The position numbers were made by a program, and so were the translations under genes. Below, piece by piece: positions 44,880 to 52,915 of a stretch of DNA of 64,000 nt. Positions within the stretch are counted from its first letter, which is position 1. The number at the start of each line of letters is the position of its first letter. A model generated the notes under the pieces. That model saw only the letters and a program-made list of their open reading frames with translations, did no database searches and was not told the DNA's origin. The stretch is from Bacteroidota bacterium (lineage in GTDB: Bacteria; Bacteroidota; Bacteroidia; Flavobacteriales; Flavobacteriaceae): assembly GCA_027592025.1 (NCBI GenBank), contig JAQCIQ010000006.1, forward strand, positions 44,491 to 108,490, in the 5' to 3' direction.

Positions 44880-46174
44880 TACCAGCGTTTTTTTGGTTTG
44901 CGATCCTTGGGTTTTGCGACAGCAGTTTCTTTTGATGTAGTTTTTCCTTTATACCCTCTACTTGATGAACTCGAGCCAGATGAAGTAGATTTTCGGACGG
45001 ATTTGCCTTCACCTCTAGCGATTCCTTTTTTCGATGGTTTCTTAGGTGTATAGAAGCCTTCCAATTCTTCTAATGGAATGGAAAAATCAATCAATCTCTC
45101 AATACTTCTGAGGTAGTTTTTTTCGTCAGGACTAACAAAAGAAATGGCTACTCCATCAGCTCCAGCTCTTCCTGTTCTACCAATTCTGTGAACATAATCT
45201 TCAGGAATATTAGGCAAATCAAAGTTAACCACATGAGGCAACAAAGGAATGTCAAGGCCACGTGCAGCAATGTCAGTAGCAACTAAAATTCTAACCTTGT
45301 TCCGTTTGAAATCGGCCAAGGCCTTTGTTCTAGCTCCTTGACTTTTATTGCCATGAATGGCTACCGAGGTGATGCCAAGGCTATCAATTTTTTCGCTGAG
45401 GTTGTTAGCACCGTGTTTCGTACGACAAAAGACCAGTGCCTGATTCCAGTTTTGATCATTGATCAAATGCACCAACAGATCTTTCTTTTTAGACTTATCT
45501 ACCCGATAACCCATCTGAGAAATCGATTCCACAGTGGAGTTAGGTGGAGAGACATCCACCGTGGCAGGATTATTCAAAATATCCTTGGTTAACTTTTTTA
45601 TCTCTCCTGAGAAAGTTGCAGAGAACATGAGGTTTTGTCTTTGAGCCGGCATCAATGAAATAATCTTTTGGATGTCTCCTAAAAATCCCATGTCTAGCAT
45701 TCTGTCGGCCTCATCGAGAACAAACATAGAAATTGATTTCAATGACAAGTGTCTTTGATTGTATAGATCAAGCAATCTTCCTGGTGTAGCAATCACAATG
45801 TCTTGACCTTGCTGAAGTGCTTTCACTTGAGGATTTTGATTGACCCCACCGTAAATGACGGTTGATCTCAGGTTAGTAAACTGTGCATAAGACCTCAAGT
45901 TATTGGAGACCTGTGCAGCCAACTCCCTTGTGGGCGTCAAAATTAAAGCCCTCGGTTGACGACGACCTTTAATTTCTGTTTTACTCAAAATGTGCAATAT
46001 GGGTAAGGTAAAACTTGCTGTCTTTCCAGTACCTGTTTGAGCCGAAGCAAGCATGTCAGAACCTGCAAGTACTAAAGGAATGGCTTGTTCTTGAATTGGA
46101 GTTGGTATTGTGTATCCTTGTTTAGCAACTGCTTTTAGAAGCTCAGGAGATAATCCGAGTTTGTCAAATGACAT
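44876..46174 (-). CDS. DEAD-box RNA helicase
   Basis: A 432-residue RhlE-like helicase for RNA remodelling. Motifs in order: Q motif ([11 protein letters not shown]), [44 protein letters not shown] and [10 protein letters not shown]. The C-terminus from about 375 is Lys/Ser/Gly-rich and basic, probably an RNA-binding tail. Its own -7 element sits at 46235-46242. Confidence 0.95.
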   Translation of the reverse strand: MSFDKLGLSPELLKAVAKQGYTIPTPIQEQAIPLVLAGSDMLASAQTGTGKTASFTLPILHILSKTEIKGRRQPRALILTPTRELAAQVSNNLRSYAQFTNLRSTVIYGGVNQNPQVKALQQGQDIVIATPGRLLDLYNQRHLSLKSISMFVLDEADRMLDMGFLGDIQKIISLMPAQRQNLMFSATFSGEIKKLTKDILNNPATVDVSPPNSTVESISQMGYRVDKSKKKDLLVHLINDQNWNQALVFCRTKHGANNLSEKIDSLGITSVAIHGNKSQGARTKALADFKRNKVRILVATDIAARGLDIPLLPHVVNFDLPNIPEDYVHRIGRTGRAGADGVAISFVSPDEKNYLRSIERLIDFSIPLEELEGFYTPKKPSKKGIARGEGKSVRKSTSSGSSSSSRGYKGKTTSKETAVAKPKDRKPKKRWY

Positions 46175-46234
46175 TTAGAGTGGTTTTTTGAGAGCGATCA
46201 GATGCAATTAAAAGACCTCCCCTGATTAAAGCGG

Positions 46235-46242
46235 CAAAGGTA
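46235..46242 (-). promoter_or_regulatory. Bacteroidota -7 element for the DEAD-box helicase gene
   Basis: On the minus strand TACCTTTG, about 60 bases before the ATG. Confidence 0.45.
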
Positions 46243-46291
46243 CATTTTAATATCCAACGAAAAACATGAGACTTACCTCAACATTTTTAAA

Positions 46292-46320
46292 TAAAAAAAG
46301 CCCCACAAGTGGGGCTTTCA
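46292..46320 (-). terminator. Terminator after rplU-rpmA
   Basis: On the minus strand GAAAGCCCCAC, a short loop, GTGGGGC and then a T run. It ends the ribosomal protein transcript 17 bases after the rpmA stop. Confidence 0.88.
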
Positions 46321-46337
46321 AGATGAATGCAGTTCAA

Positions 46338-46598
46338 TTATGCCTCAAAAGGCACAATCGAAACATAAGACTTGTTGTCTTTCTTTTTTTGAAATTTGAC
46401 GATTCCGTCAACTCTCGCATGAAGTGTATGATCTTTTCCTACGTACACATTCTCACCAGGATGATGAGCTGTGCCGCGTTGGCGAATGAGAATGTTACCT
46501 GCAACAGCAGCTTGACCTCCAAAAATCTTTACACCTAAGCGTTTCGACTCTGATTCTCTACCGTTTTTGGAACTACCGACTCCTTTTTTATGTGCCAT
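46338..46598 (-). CDS. rpmA: 50S ribosomal protein bL27
   Basis: Large-subunit protein near the peptidyl transferase centre. The 86 residues start [22 protein letters not shown] and include [17 protein letters not shown] and [12 protein letters not shown], all highly conserved. No N-terminal cleavage extension as in Firmicutes. Co-transcribed with rplU 27 bases upstream. Confidence 0.98.
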   Translation of the reverse strand: MAHKKGVGSSKNGRESESKRLGVKIFGGQAAVAGNILIRQRGTAHHPGENVYVGKDHTLHARVDGIVKFQKKKDNKSYVSIVPFEA

Positions 46599-46625
46599 GG
46601 TTGTTGTCTTTTAAATGGTTTAGGT

Positions 46626-47129
46626 TTAGCTTAATGCTGCGATTAATTCGGCCTTTTTCATAGCCGAGATTCCAGCGATGCCTCTTTCTTTTGCCAAGGA
46701 CTTTAATTCAGCCACTGACATGCTTGCTAAATCGGCAGTTGGTGCTTTTACTTCAGCCTTTTCTGCTGAAGCCTTTACAGTTGCCTTTTCAGTTTTAGCT
46801 GCCGATGGCTTAGCGCCAGACGCAGTTATGCTGTCAATCTGAATTTCTGTAAGAGACTGTCTGTGACCGTTTTTAACACGGTATCCTTTACGTCGTTTCT
46901 TTTTAAACACGATGACTTTGTCACCGCGTAAGTGTTTCAAGACTTTAGCACTCACTTGAGCACCTTCTATAACTGGGGCGCCTAAAGTTACTTTGCCACT
47001 GTCATCCAAAAGAAGCACATTGTCAAAAGTGACTTTGTTGCCTTCTTCAGAATCCAAACGGTGAACAAAGACTTTTTGGTCTTTAACAACTTTGAATTGT
47101 TGCCCTGCTATCTCTACAATTGCGTACAT
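46626..47129 (-). CDS. rplU: 50S ribosomal protein bL21 with C-terminal Rho_N/SAP-like tail
   Basis: Residues 1 to about 101 are bL21 (MYAIVEIAGQQFKV, HLRGDKVIVFKKKRRKGYRV, NGHRQSLTEIQI). The protein is 167 residues while bL21 is about 103. After an Ala/Lys linker (about 102-130) residues 133-167 form a small domain like the N-terminal Rho or SAP/LEM type helix pair (MSVAELKSLAKERGI, MKKAELIAAL), which often binds nucleic acid. Similar tails occur in some Bacteroidota bL21. First gene of rplU-rpmA. Confidence 0.96.
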   Translation of the reverse strand: MYAIVEIAGQQFKVVKDQKVFVHRLDSEEGNKVTFDNVLLLDDSGKVTLGAPVIEGAQVSAKVLKHLRGDKVIVFKKKRRKGYRVKNGHRQSLTEIQIDSITASGAKPSAAKTEKATVKASAEKAEVKAPTADLASMSVAELKSLAKERGIAGISAMKKAELIAALS

Positions 47130-47168
47130 CGCGCTGGGTTTAAGGGTTTATCATTATTAAAATGCCTG

Positions 47169-47199
47169 CAAATATAGTGTAATTTGAAAAACCAACAAA
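47169..47199 (-). promoter_or_regulatory. Consensus promoter of rplU-rpmA
   Basis: On the minus strand TTTG, exactly 19 bases, TATATTTG: perfect Bacteroidota consensus, about 40 bases before the rplU start. Confidence 0.85.
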
Positions 47200-47232
47200 C
47201 CTTTCAACATATATTACTAAATCAGGCTCGAA

Positions 47233-48123
47233 TCACTTGTTTCTATTGGCTAAATAAACCCCAAACAATATGAGTACAGCGGCAAAACCTTGCTCGAAAT
47301 ACAGTTTCTCGCCGTCAAGTAACGCCCAAAAAACTGCAACTATCGGCATCAAATAGGTTACTGAAGAGGCAAACACTGGAGTTGACATTTGCACAAGACG
47401 ATTGAACAAAACTTTGGCGATTGCTGTGCCAAAAAGAGATAAAACTAGCACATAGCCCAATGAGCTTATGACTTCGGGTGATCGATAAACGCCATTTTGA
47501 AAAAATCCATTGAGGGTAAGAATAAGCAAAGCGGGTATCATCAGTACTGCAAAATTTCCAGCGGCTATGGTAAGTGCAGTCATTTCTTGCAAATATTTCT
47601 TGATGATGTTGATGTTGATCGCATACATCAAAGTAGAAAGTATGACGAAGCCTGCGTAATAATAATTTTGGTCAGGATGAAACTCCGCACCATAACCAAT
47701 GAGAATGGCCGTTCCAATAAATCCAACAACCACGCCGACAAACTGCCTGTTCGTTGTTCCGATTTTAAAGAGCGCTAGTCCAAACAAAATAGTATTGAGA
47801 GGGACCAATCCATTCAATATTGAAGCAACAGAACTGTCGATTTCCGTTTCGGCGATGGCAAATAGAAACGCAGGGAAAAAAGTGCCTAGTATTGCAGAAC
47901 CTATCACCCAAGGCCATTGAGTTTTGGTGATATTTTTTATCAATCGAAAGCCTACCAGCAAAATCATACTGCCAGAAAACAATAATCTGAGAGACCCCAA
48001 TTGTATTGGAGTTAGTCCAATTAAACTCTTTTTAATAAGAATAAAAGAACTCCCCCAAATCAGCGAAAGAGCGGCAAGAAAAAACCACTTCTTGTAAGTC
48101 ACAAAAATCAATGGCATTTTCAT
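47233..48123 (-). CDS. EamA/DMT-superfamily transporter
   Basis: A 296-residue inner-membrane protein with ten helices in two EamA repeats; the first starts FLAALSLIWGSSFILIKKSL, the typical opening of the family, and the second begins near residue 150. It may export amino acids or metabolites; substrate not predictable. Divergent from the HMA lipoprotein gene. Confidence 0.88.
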   Translation of the reverse strand: MKMPLIFVTYKKWFFLAALSLIWGSSFILIKKSLIGLTPIQLGSLRLLFSGSMILLVGFRLIKNITKTQWPWVIGSAILGTFFPAFLFAIAETEIDSSVASILNGLVPLNTILFGLALFKIGTTNRQFVGVVVGFIGTAILIGYGAEFHPDQNYYYAGFVILSTLMYAININIIKKYLQEMTALTIAAGNFAVLMIPALLILTLNGFFQNGVYRSPEVISSLGYVLVLSLFGTAIAKVLFNRLVQMSTPVFASSVTYLMPIVAVFWALLDGEKLYFEQGFAAVLILFGVYLANRNK

Positions 48124-48164
48124 ACACCTTTTTTAATAGATGCAAAGGAATGTATAATTTTCAT

Positions 48165-48172
48165 TAATTTTG
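48165..48172 (+). promoter_or_regulatory. Possible -7 element for the HMA lipoprotein gene
   Basis: TAATTTTG fits TAnnTTTG, 24 bases before the ATG at 48197. Confidence 0.4.
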
Positions 48173-48196
48173 CTTGACCTTAATAAAATTTATACC

Positions 48197-48787
48197 ATGA
48201 GAAAATACTTGTTTTTACCTCTAATCGTCCTGCTTAGTTTCCAATGCAAAAATGCCTCAAAAGAAGGTGAAACTGTTGAAACAGAAACTTCCGATGTGTC
48301 CAATATGATGGACGAAAATGGCAACTACGCCATGGCAGAATTCACCATTGAAGGCATGACCTGTGCCATGGGGTGTGCTAAGACCATTGAAACTAATTTA
48401 TTAAAAACCAAAGGGATTGCTTTCGCCTCAGTAAATTTTGACAACAGAACAGCTCAAGTCAAATTTGACGGAAAACTGTTAAAGCTGACAGATTTGGAAG
48501 CTGTGGTAACTGCCTCCGGAGACATGTACAAAGTTGTGGACCTAAAAGAGGTAACGGCATTCAGTTCGGACAATTCTAAGAAAACGCCATGCACTATGGC
48601 CTGTTGCAAGGACAAGTCCGAAGCTGAAAAAATGGCCTGTGAAATGGCTTGCTGCAAAACTAAGTCGGATTCTATGGCTTGCAAAGCAGACTGCACTAAG
48701 CCTTGTTGTAAAGACAAAGCAAAGTCCGATGCCAAAGCTTGCGAGGCTGACTGCAAGAAAGAATGTTGTAAAGACAAAAAAGCCTAA
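48197..48787 (+). CDS. HMA-domain lipoprotein with cysteine-rich tail
   Basis: A 196-residue envelope protein. Signal MRKYLFLPLIVLLSFQC is followed by a heavy-metal-associated domain (about 47-115; metal loop EGMTCAMGCAKTIE, one residue longer than the usual CxxC). Residues about 132-196 are a metallothionein-like tail with four CCKDK/CCKTK units and further Cys (MACEMACC, MACKADC, ACEADC). The tail could bind several thiophilic ions such as copper or zinc, but disulfides are also possible outside the cytoplasm. Start is the ATG at 48197. No metal ATPase is adjacent. Confidence 0.82.
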   Translation: MRKYLFLPLIVLLSFQCKNASKEGETVETETSDVSNMMDENGNYAMAEFTIEGMTCAMGCAKTIETNLLKTKGIAFASVNFDNRTAQVKFDGKLLKLTDLEAVVTASGDMYKVVDLKEVTAFSSDNSKKTPCTMACCKDKSEAEKMACEMACCKTKSDSMACKADCTKPCCKDKAKSDAKACEADCKKECCKDKKA

Positions 48788-49384
48788 TTACTCAATGGTT
48801 TTCCATCTTAGGGTTTCCAGTAACTTTCGAACATCTGATCTGAGATAGTCGATTGCTGGAAGTATAGAATCGTAATTCGGTTGACTTGAAAAATACAATG
48901 CCCCTGATAAAAAGTGATTGATGCTGTCAGTGACATAGAACTGCACTGGGGAAGCAGCATTTCCACTGACATCATATAACATGCCATATACTTTGTTAAC
49001 CTCATCTTGATAAGGCTGCATTTCAATAGCATCTGCTTTTATGGTGTGTTTCTGAGTTCTGGTTTGAGCATCGAGTAAAAGCGACTTTAAGTCGCTAGTC
49101 TTCAGGGAAGCATAGGTGCAATAAAGAATGGCATTTTGAGCAGAGTAAACCAAATTCATTTGTTTTTTCTCTAAAACAACATTCGGAATTGACTGATACA
49201 CATCACACCAAATGTTCTTTTCAAAACTGAATGACGAATTATGATCGAAAAGGATATATCGTGCTTCGGGATAACTCAGGCGCAAATACGCTTTGGGCTT
49301 GGGTACTAGGGCCTCCTCACAAGAATAAGTCAAGATAAGACTCACCAAAAGAATTACAATAAAGGGGCTTCTTTTTTTGATAAT
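48788..49384 (-). CDS. gldD: Gliding motility lipoprotein GldD (non-standard start)
   Basis: GldD is a lipoprotein needed for gliding and T9SS function in flavobacteria. The mature part begins CEEALVPKPKAYLRLSYPEA, the GldD hallmark, and includes YSAQNAILYCTYA and a C-terminal helix. The frame has no ATG. A TTG at 49348 would leave only nine residues before the lipobox Cys. Counting from the ATT at 49382-49384 or ATC at 49379-49381 gives a proper signal (KKRSPFIVILLVSLILTYSC) and overlaps gldE by about 30 bases. I annotate the longer form (198 residues), with the start unresolved. Confidence 0.85.
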   Translation of the reverse strand: MIKKRSPFIVILLVSLILTYSCEEALVPKPKAYLRLSYPEARYILFDHNSSFSFEKNIWCDVYQSIPNVVLEKKQMNLVYSAQNAILYCTYASLKTSDLKSLLLDAQTRTQKHTIKADAIEMQPYQDEVNKVYGMLYDVSGNAASPVQFYVTDSINHFLSGALYFSSQPNYDSILPAIDYLRSDVRKLLETLRWKTIE

Positions 49385-50664
49385 TTAATTTTTTTGATTC
49401 TCTTTTGATCCAATTGTTCAATGGTAAAAGTACATTGATGAAATCCTATTACTGCTCCTATTTTTGGAAAGTTGCCAGACAATTCAAGAACCAATCCAGC
49501 AATGGTGTCGGCCTCACCCTTTGCAGACTCAAAAATATCTACATTTTCAATGTGCGCGATGCGGTAAACGTCTTTTAAGGTTGTTTTGCCATCGAACATA
49601 AAATTATTGTCATCAATTTTCACGAAGTTCACCTCTTCGTCATCAAACTCATCCGATATATCTCCAACGATTTCTTCAATGATATCTTCCAAGGTTACCA
49701 AACCTGAGGTACCCCCATATTCGTCAACAACCATGGCCAAGTGTACTTTTTTCGCCTGAAATTCTGCCATGAGATCGTCCAGTTTTTTGTTTTCCGGAAC
49801 AAAATAGGGTTCTCTCAGAAGCGTGGTCCAGTCAAATGATTCATCGTTCAAGTAAGGAAGCAAATCTTTGACATAAAGAATACCTAAAATATGATCAATG
49901 TCAGTGTCAAAAACTGGCACTCTAGAATGCCCGTTTTCAAGAATATCCTTTAGTACGGTTTTAAAAGGGGTGTTGAGATCAATAGCGTGAATATCCAGTC
50001 TCTGACTCATGACCTGTTTGGTATCTGTATTGCCAAAGGAAACAATCCCTTTAAGAATTTTTTGCTCTTGCTTGGAAGTATCATCGGGGTTGGTCAATTC
50101 TAAGGCTTGGGACAAATGATCAACCCCAAAACTAGATTTTCTGGGAGAAAATCCGCTTTTAAGGAAGGAAGTGATCGACTGCATGGGCTTGCTTATTGGT
50201 TTGAGAACATAAAATAGGGCATACAGCGGTCGGGCAATGAACAAAGCGAATTTCAAGTTATTTCTGTTGGCATATACTTTTGGAAGGATTTCTCCAAAAA
50301 TTAGAAGCAAAAATGTCGCAACAACAATTTCAATCGCAAATCTTAAAACAGAATCATGAATGTCGGCGAATAAGGTATCTCCAAGTTTAGAAAACAAAAG
50401 AACTATGCCAATATTGATAAAGTTATTGGCCACTAAAACGGTTGCCAACAGCCGTTCCGGTCGCTGGATCATTTTGTGAATCAAAATCATTTTTTCCGAA
50501 TCCGATTCGGATAACTGAGTCTGGGTTAAAGAAAAACATGCCACCTCTGAACCTGAAACAAGTGCAGACATGGCTAGAAGAATGACAAATACGAGTAAAC
50601 CCTGAAAAAAAGCAAAATCAACAGCGCCTAGAAGCACAAATAAACTTAACGGGTCTGAGTCCAA
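49354..50664 (-). CDS. gldE: Gliding motility-associated protein GldE
   Basis: A 436-residue membrane protein of the CorC/HlyC-like group. It has a DUF21 region with about three to four helices (residues 15-175), a CBS pair (about 210-330; VMSQRLDIHAIDL, HSRVPVFDTDIDHILG, MVVDEYGGTSGLVTLEDIIEEI) and a C-terminal CorC/HlyC domain. The position between ssb and gldD is the same as in Flavobacterium. GldE is thought to support GldD. The ssb gene ends 21 bases upstream. Confidence 0.93.
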   Translation of the reverse strand: MDSDPLSLFVLLGAVDFAFFQGLLVFVILLAMSALVSGSEVACFSLTQTQLSESDSEKMILIHKMIQRPERLLATVLVANNFINIGIVLLFSKLGDTLFADIHDSVLRFAIEIVVATFLLLIFGEILPKVYANRNNLKFALFIARPLYALFYVLKPISKPMQSITSFLKSGFSPRKSSFGVDHLSQALELTNPDDTSKQEQKILKGIVSFGNTDTKQVMSQRLDIHAIDLNTPFKTVLKDILENGHSRVPVFDTDIDHILGILYVKDLLPYLNDESFDWTTLLREPYFVPENKKLDDLMAEFQAKKVHLAMVVDEYGGTSGLVTLEDIIEEIVGDISDEFDDEEVNFVKIDDNNFMFDGKTTLKDVYRIAHIENVDIFESAKGEADTIAGLVLELSGNFPKIGAVIGFHQCTFTIEQLDQKRIKKIKLSKKEAPLL

Positions 50665-50685
50665 ATTCTTTAAAGTTAGTTAATA

Positions 50686-51099
50686 CTAAAAGGGTAAATC
50701 CGAATTATCCATCGGGGGTTCCGAAGCAGTCATCTCATTTTTTGAAGCACTACTGGCATCAGATTTGGTGGACAAGAATGTAAATTCGTTGCACAATATT
50801 TCAGTAGAATAACGCTCAACGCCTTTATCGTCTTGCCATTTTCTTGACTTGATACGGCCTTCGATGTAAACCTTGTCTCCCTTACTGAGGTATTTTTCGC
50901 AAATTTCTGCCGCCTTATTTCTGACAACAACATTGTGCCACTCCGTATTGGTAACTCTTTCGTTGGTCTGTTTATTCGTATAAGACTCATTCGTAGCTAA
51001 TGAAAAACGACCAACACAGGCACCATCATCAAAATAGTGCATTTTGACATCATCTCCGAGATGTCCAATCAACATGACTTTGTTTAAAGTTCCTGACAT
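50686..51099 (-). CDS. ssb: Single-stranded DNA-binding protein
   Basis: A 137-residue SSB: OB fold in residues 1-105 (NKVMLIGHLGDDVKMHYF, RVTNTEWHNVVVRNKAAEICEKYL, GDKVYIEGRIKSRKW) and a short disordered tail ending DNSDLPF, the tip that recruits repair and replication partners. Between mutY and gldE, as in other flavobacteria. Confidence 0.95.
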   Translation of the reverse strand: MSGTLNKVMLIGHLGDDVKMHYFDDGACVGRFSLATNESYTNKQTNERVTNTEWHNVVVRNKAAEICEKYLSKGDKVYIEGRIKSRKWQDDKGVERYSTEILCNEFTFLSTKSDASSASKNEMTASEPPMDNSDLPF

Positions 51100-51168
51100 A
51101 ACTTGAGGTTTTTATTGCCTTAAAAGCAGATTATACATTTGACTCTAAAAATACAAAAAAATGAAATT

Positions 51169-52224
51169 TTACCTTATTTGGCTGCCATAATTTTTCAAAA
51201 ATCTAACAATGAGCTGAGGTAATGGGTAATTGTCAACCTCGTCTAAAGGCACACAATTAGATGCTAAAAGATCTGTCTTTACAAGCCAAAAGTTAGCAAA
51301 GATATGCTGATGCGTTAGTTTATGTTCAATTGGAGCCTGATTTATTAACACCACATTGTCCTTCATTTGGCTGTTGTGTTGAGAAGAGGCCTGTTCCTTC
51401 AGGGCTTCTATTGAAAGTAAAGCCTCCGATTCGATCAAAGGAAATTCGTACAAATGCTGCCAAATTCCACCATTTGAACGCTTTATTATTTGAGTTTGTA
51501 ACGATGCATTGAGGAAAATGAGGTAATTAAAGTATCTATTTCTGACTTTCACCTTTTTACTTTTCACTGGCAAGTCCATAACAGCCTTGTTGGCATTAGC
51601 CCAACAACTAGAATTAACAGGGCACTCCACACAATTTGGCAGTTTAGGTGTACACATCAACGCACCAAATTCCATTAACGCCTGGTTATAATCTCCTATC
51701 CGTTCATTGGGTAAAATTTCTTGAGATAGCGCTTTAAAGTATTTGACCCCAATCGTCTCATTAATGGCCAAATCTACTCCGAAATAGCGTGACAGGACTC
51801 TGTAAACATTACCATCTACTACAGATACTTTTTCTTCATAACAAATGGAGGCAATGGCACTGGCGGTATAGATTCCTATTCCAGGTAGTTTTTGCAAATC
51901 TTGGGCATTAGTTGGAAATACTCCCTTGAGATTTGTAGCTACTTCGATAGCTGTTTTGTGAAGATTCCTAGCACGAGAATAATAGCCCAAACCTTCCCAA
52001 ACCTTGAGAACTTCATGTTCTTTGGCAAGAGCCAAATCGAACACGGTAGGAAATTTGGATTGAAATTTGAGAAAATAGGGCAATCCTTGAGACACCTGTG
52101 TTTGTTGCAAAATGACTTCGGACAGCCAAATCAAATAGGGTTCTTTGGAAGACCGCCAAGGGAGATCCCGTTGATTGTCATCAAACCATCTTAAAAGAAC
52201 CTCGGATAACCTTGCTTGCCCCAT
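51169..52224 (-). CDS. mutY: A/G-specific adenine glycosylase MutY
   Basis: Removes adenine opposite 8-oxoguanine. The 351 residues have the HhH-GPD core (LPGIGIYTASAIAS, catalytic Asp in SVVDGNVYRVLSR), a 4Fe-4S loop with C-x6-C-x2-C-x5-C (CTPKLPNCVECPVNSSC) and a C-terminal NUDIX-like domain for 8-oxoG recognition (about 230-345). Divergent from HU across 120 bases. Confidence 0.95.
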   Translation of the reverse strand: MGQARLSEVLLRWFDDNQRDLPWRSSKEPYLIWLSEVILQQTQVSQGLPYFLKFQSKFPTVFDLALAKEHEVLKVWEGLGYYSRARNLHKTAIEVATNLKGVFPTNAQDLQKLPGIGIYTASAIASICYEEKVSVVDGNVYRVLSRYFGVDLAINETIGVKYFKALSQEILPNERIGDYNQALMEFGALMCTPKLPNCVECPVNSSCWANANKAVMDLPVKSKKVKVRNRYFNYLIFLNASLQTQIIKRSNGGIWQHLYEFPLIESEALLSIEALKEQASSQHNSQMKDNVVLINQAPIEHKLTHQHIFANFWLVKTDLLASNCVPLDEVDNYPLPQLIVRFLKNYGSQIR

Positions 52225-52275
52225 ATAGCGAGTTCAAAAGTAAGCTTTTAGACGTTTAAAATTTCTTAAAACCAC

Positions 52276-52305
52276 TTGAATTATTGAATATAAACTCTAT
52301 ATTTG
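52276..52305 (+). promoter_or_regulatory. Consensus promoter of the HU gene
   Basis: TTG, exactly 19 bases, TATATTTG: matches the Bacteroidota consensus, 39 bases before the HU ATG. Confidence 0.8.
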
Positions 52306-52344
52306 CAACCCTTTAAATAATAATCTAGAATTAAAATTGAACTT

Positions 52345-52635
52345 ATGACAAAAGCTGAATTGGTTTCGAAAATATCCAATCAACTGGGCATCGAAAAAGG
52401 AGATGTGTTGGCAACAGTTGAAGCGTTTATGACCGAAGTAAAATCCTCCGTGGCTAGTGGTAACAACGTTTACTTAAGAGGTTTTGGGAGTTTTATCGTA
52501 AAAACTCGCGCTGAAAAAACTGGTCGCAACATTTCCAAAAACACTACATTAACTATCCCTGCACACAACATTCCTGCCTTTAAACCGGCAAAGGTATTTG
52601 TACAGTCTGTTAAGAATCATGTTAAGGTGAAATAA
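52345..52635 (+). CDS. HU-family DNA-binding protein
   Basis: A 96-residue nucleoid protein: N-terminal helices (MTKAELVSKISNQLGIEKGDV) and the DNA-clasping arm (LRGFGSFIVKTRAEKTGRN, ISKNTTLTIPAHNIPAFKPAK). Slightly variant compared with E. coli HU (GRNISKNT in place of GRNPQTG). Strong own promoter; probably co-transcribed with the 29-residue gene 38 bases downstream. Confidence 0.95.
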   Translation: MTKAELVSKISNQLGIEKGDVLATVEAFMTEVKSSVASGNNVYLRGFGSFIVKTRAEKTGRNISKNTTLTIPAHNIPAFKPAKVFVQSVKNHVKVK

Positions 52636-52673
52636 GCTGCCCAATTGTTTAACAATATTTAAAAAAAGTATTT

Positions 52674-52763
52674 ATGCCAAGCGGTAAAAAACGTAAAAGA
52701 CATAAGGTAGCGACGCACAAGCGCAAGAAGCGCAGACGTGCGAACCGTCACAAGAAGAAGTAA
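52674..52763 (+). CDS. 29-residue highly basic protein, possible ribosome-associated
   Basis: A tiny ORF (ATG to TAA) coding MPSGKKRKRHKVATHKRKKR and nine more residues ending RHKKK: 20 of 29 residues are Lys, Arg or His. Such composition and size are seen in ribosomal tail proteins (bTHX, bL36-like). I recall near-identical small proteins beside HU and RNase E/G in other flavobacteria, but cannot check here. A new small ribosomal protein was described from Flavobacterium ribosomes (bL38, from memory); whether this is it needs a search. No Shine-Dalgarno; start by frame and composition only. Confidence 0.75.
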   Translation: MPSGKKRKRHKVATHKRKKRRRANRHKKK

Positions 52764-52780
52764 TACAATTTACCCTTCTA

Positions 52781-52810
52781 TTTAGTAGCGTTCTTTGACA
52801 TCTAAATTTG
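52781..52810 (+). promoter_or_regulatory. Possible promoter of rng
   Basis: TTTA, 18 bases, TAAATTTG, about 105 bases before the RNase E/G start. The -7 box is part of the left arm of the hairpin at 52803-52842. Confidence 0.4.
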
Positions 52811-52842
52811 GCGACTTCGTGATATACGAACCGCTAAATTTT
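52803..52842 (+). promoter_or_regulatory. Hairpin in the RNase E/G leader (1)
   Basis: Inverted repeat: AAATTTGGCG..TTCG pairs with CGAA..CGCTAAATTT around a seven-base loop, with one mismatch and one bulge. No T run of note follows, so it is less likely a terminator than a folded leader or processing site. Confidence 0.6.
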
Positions 52843-52869
52843 ACGACAATTATCCTGTAAATTATACAT

Positions 52870-52902
52870 AAATCCATCTGTACCCCCAATGGGTATGGAT
52901 TT
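52870..52902 (+). promoter_or_regulatory. Hairpin in the RNase E/G leader (2)
   Basis: AAATCCAT, a four-base bulge, ACCC, loop of about five or six bases, GGGT, ATGGATTT: a 12-pair stem ending 13 bases before the rng start codon. The location suggests control of translation or self-cleavage by the enzyme, by analogy with the E. coli rne leader. Confidence 0.65.
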
Positions 52903-52915
52903 AAATTAACTATAT

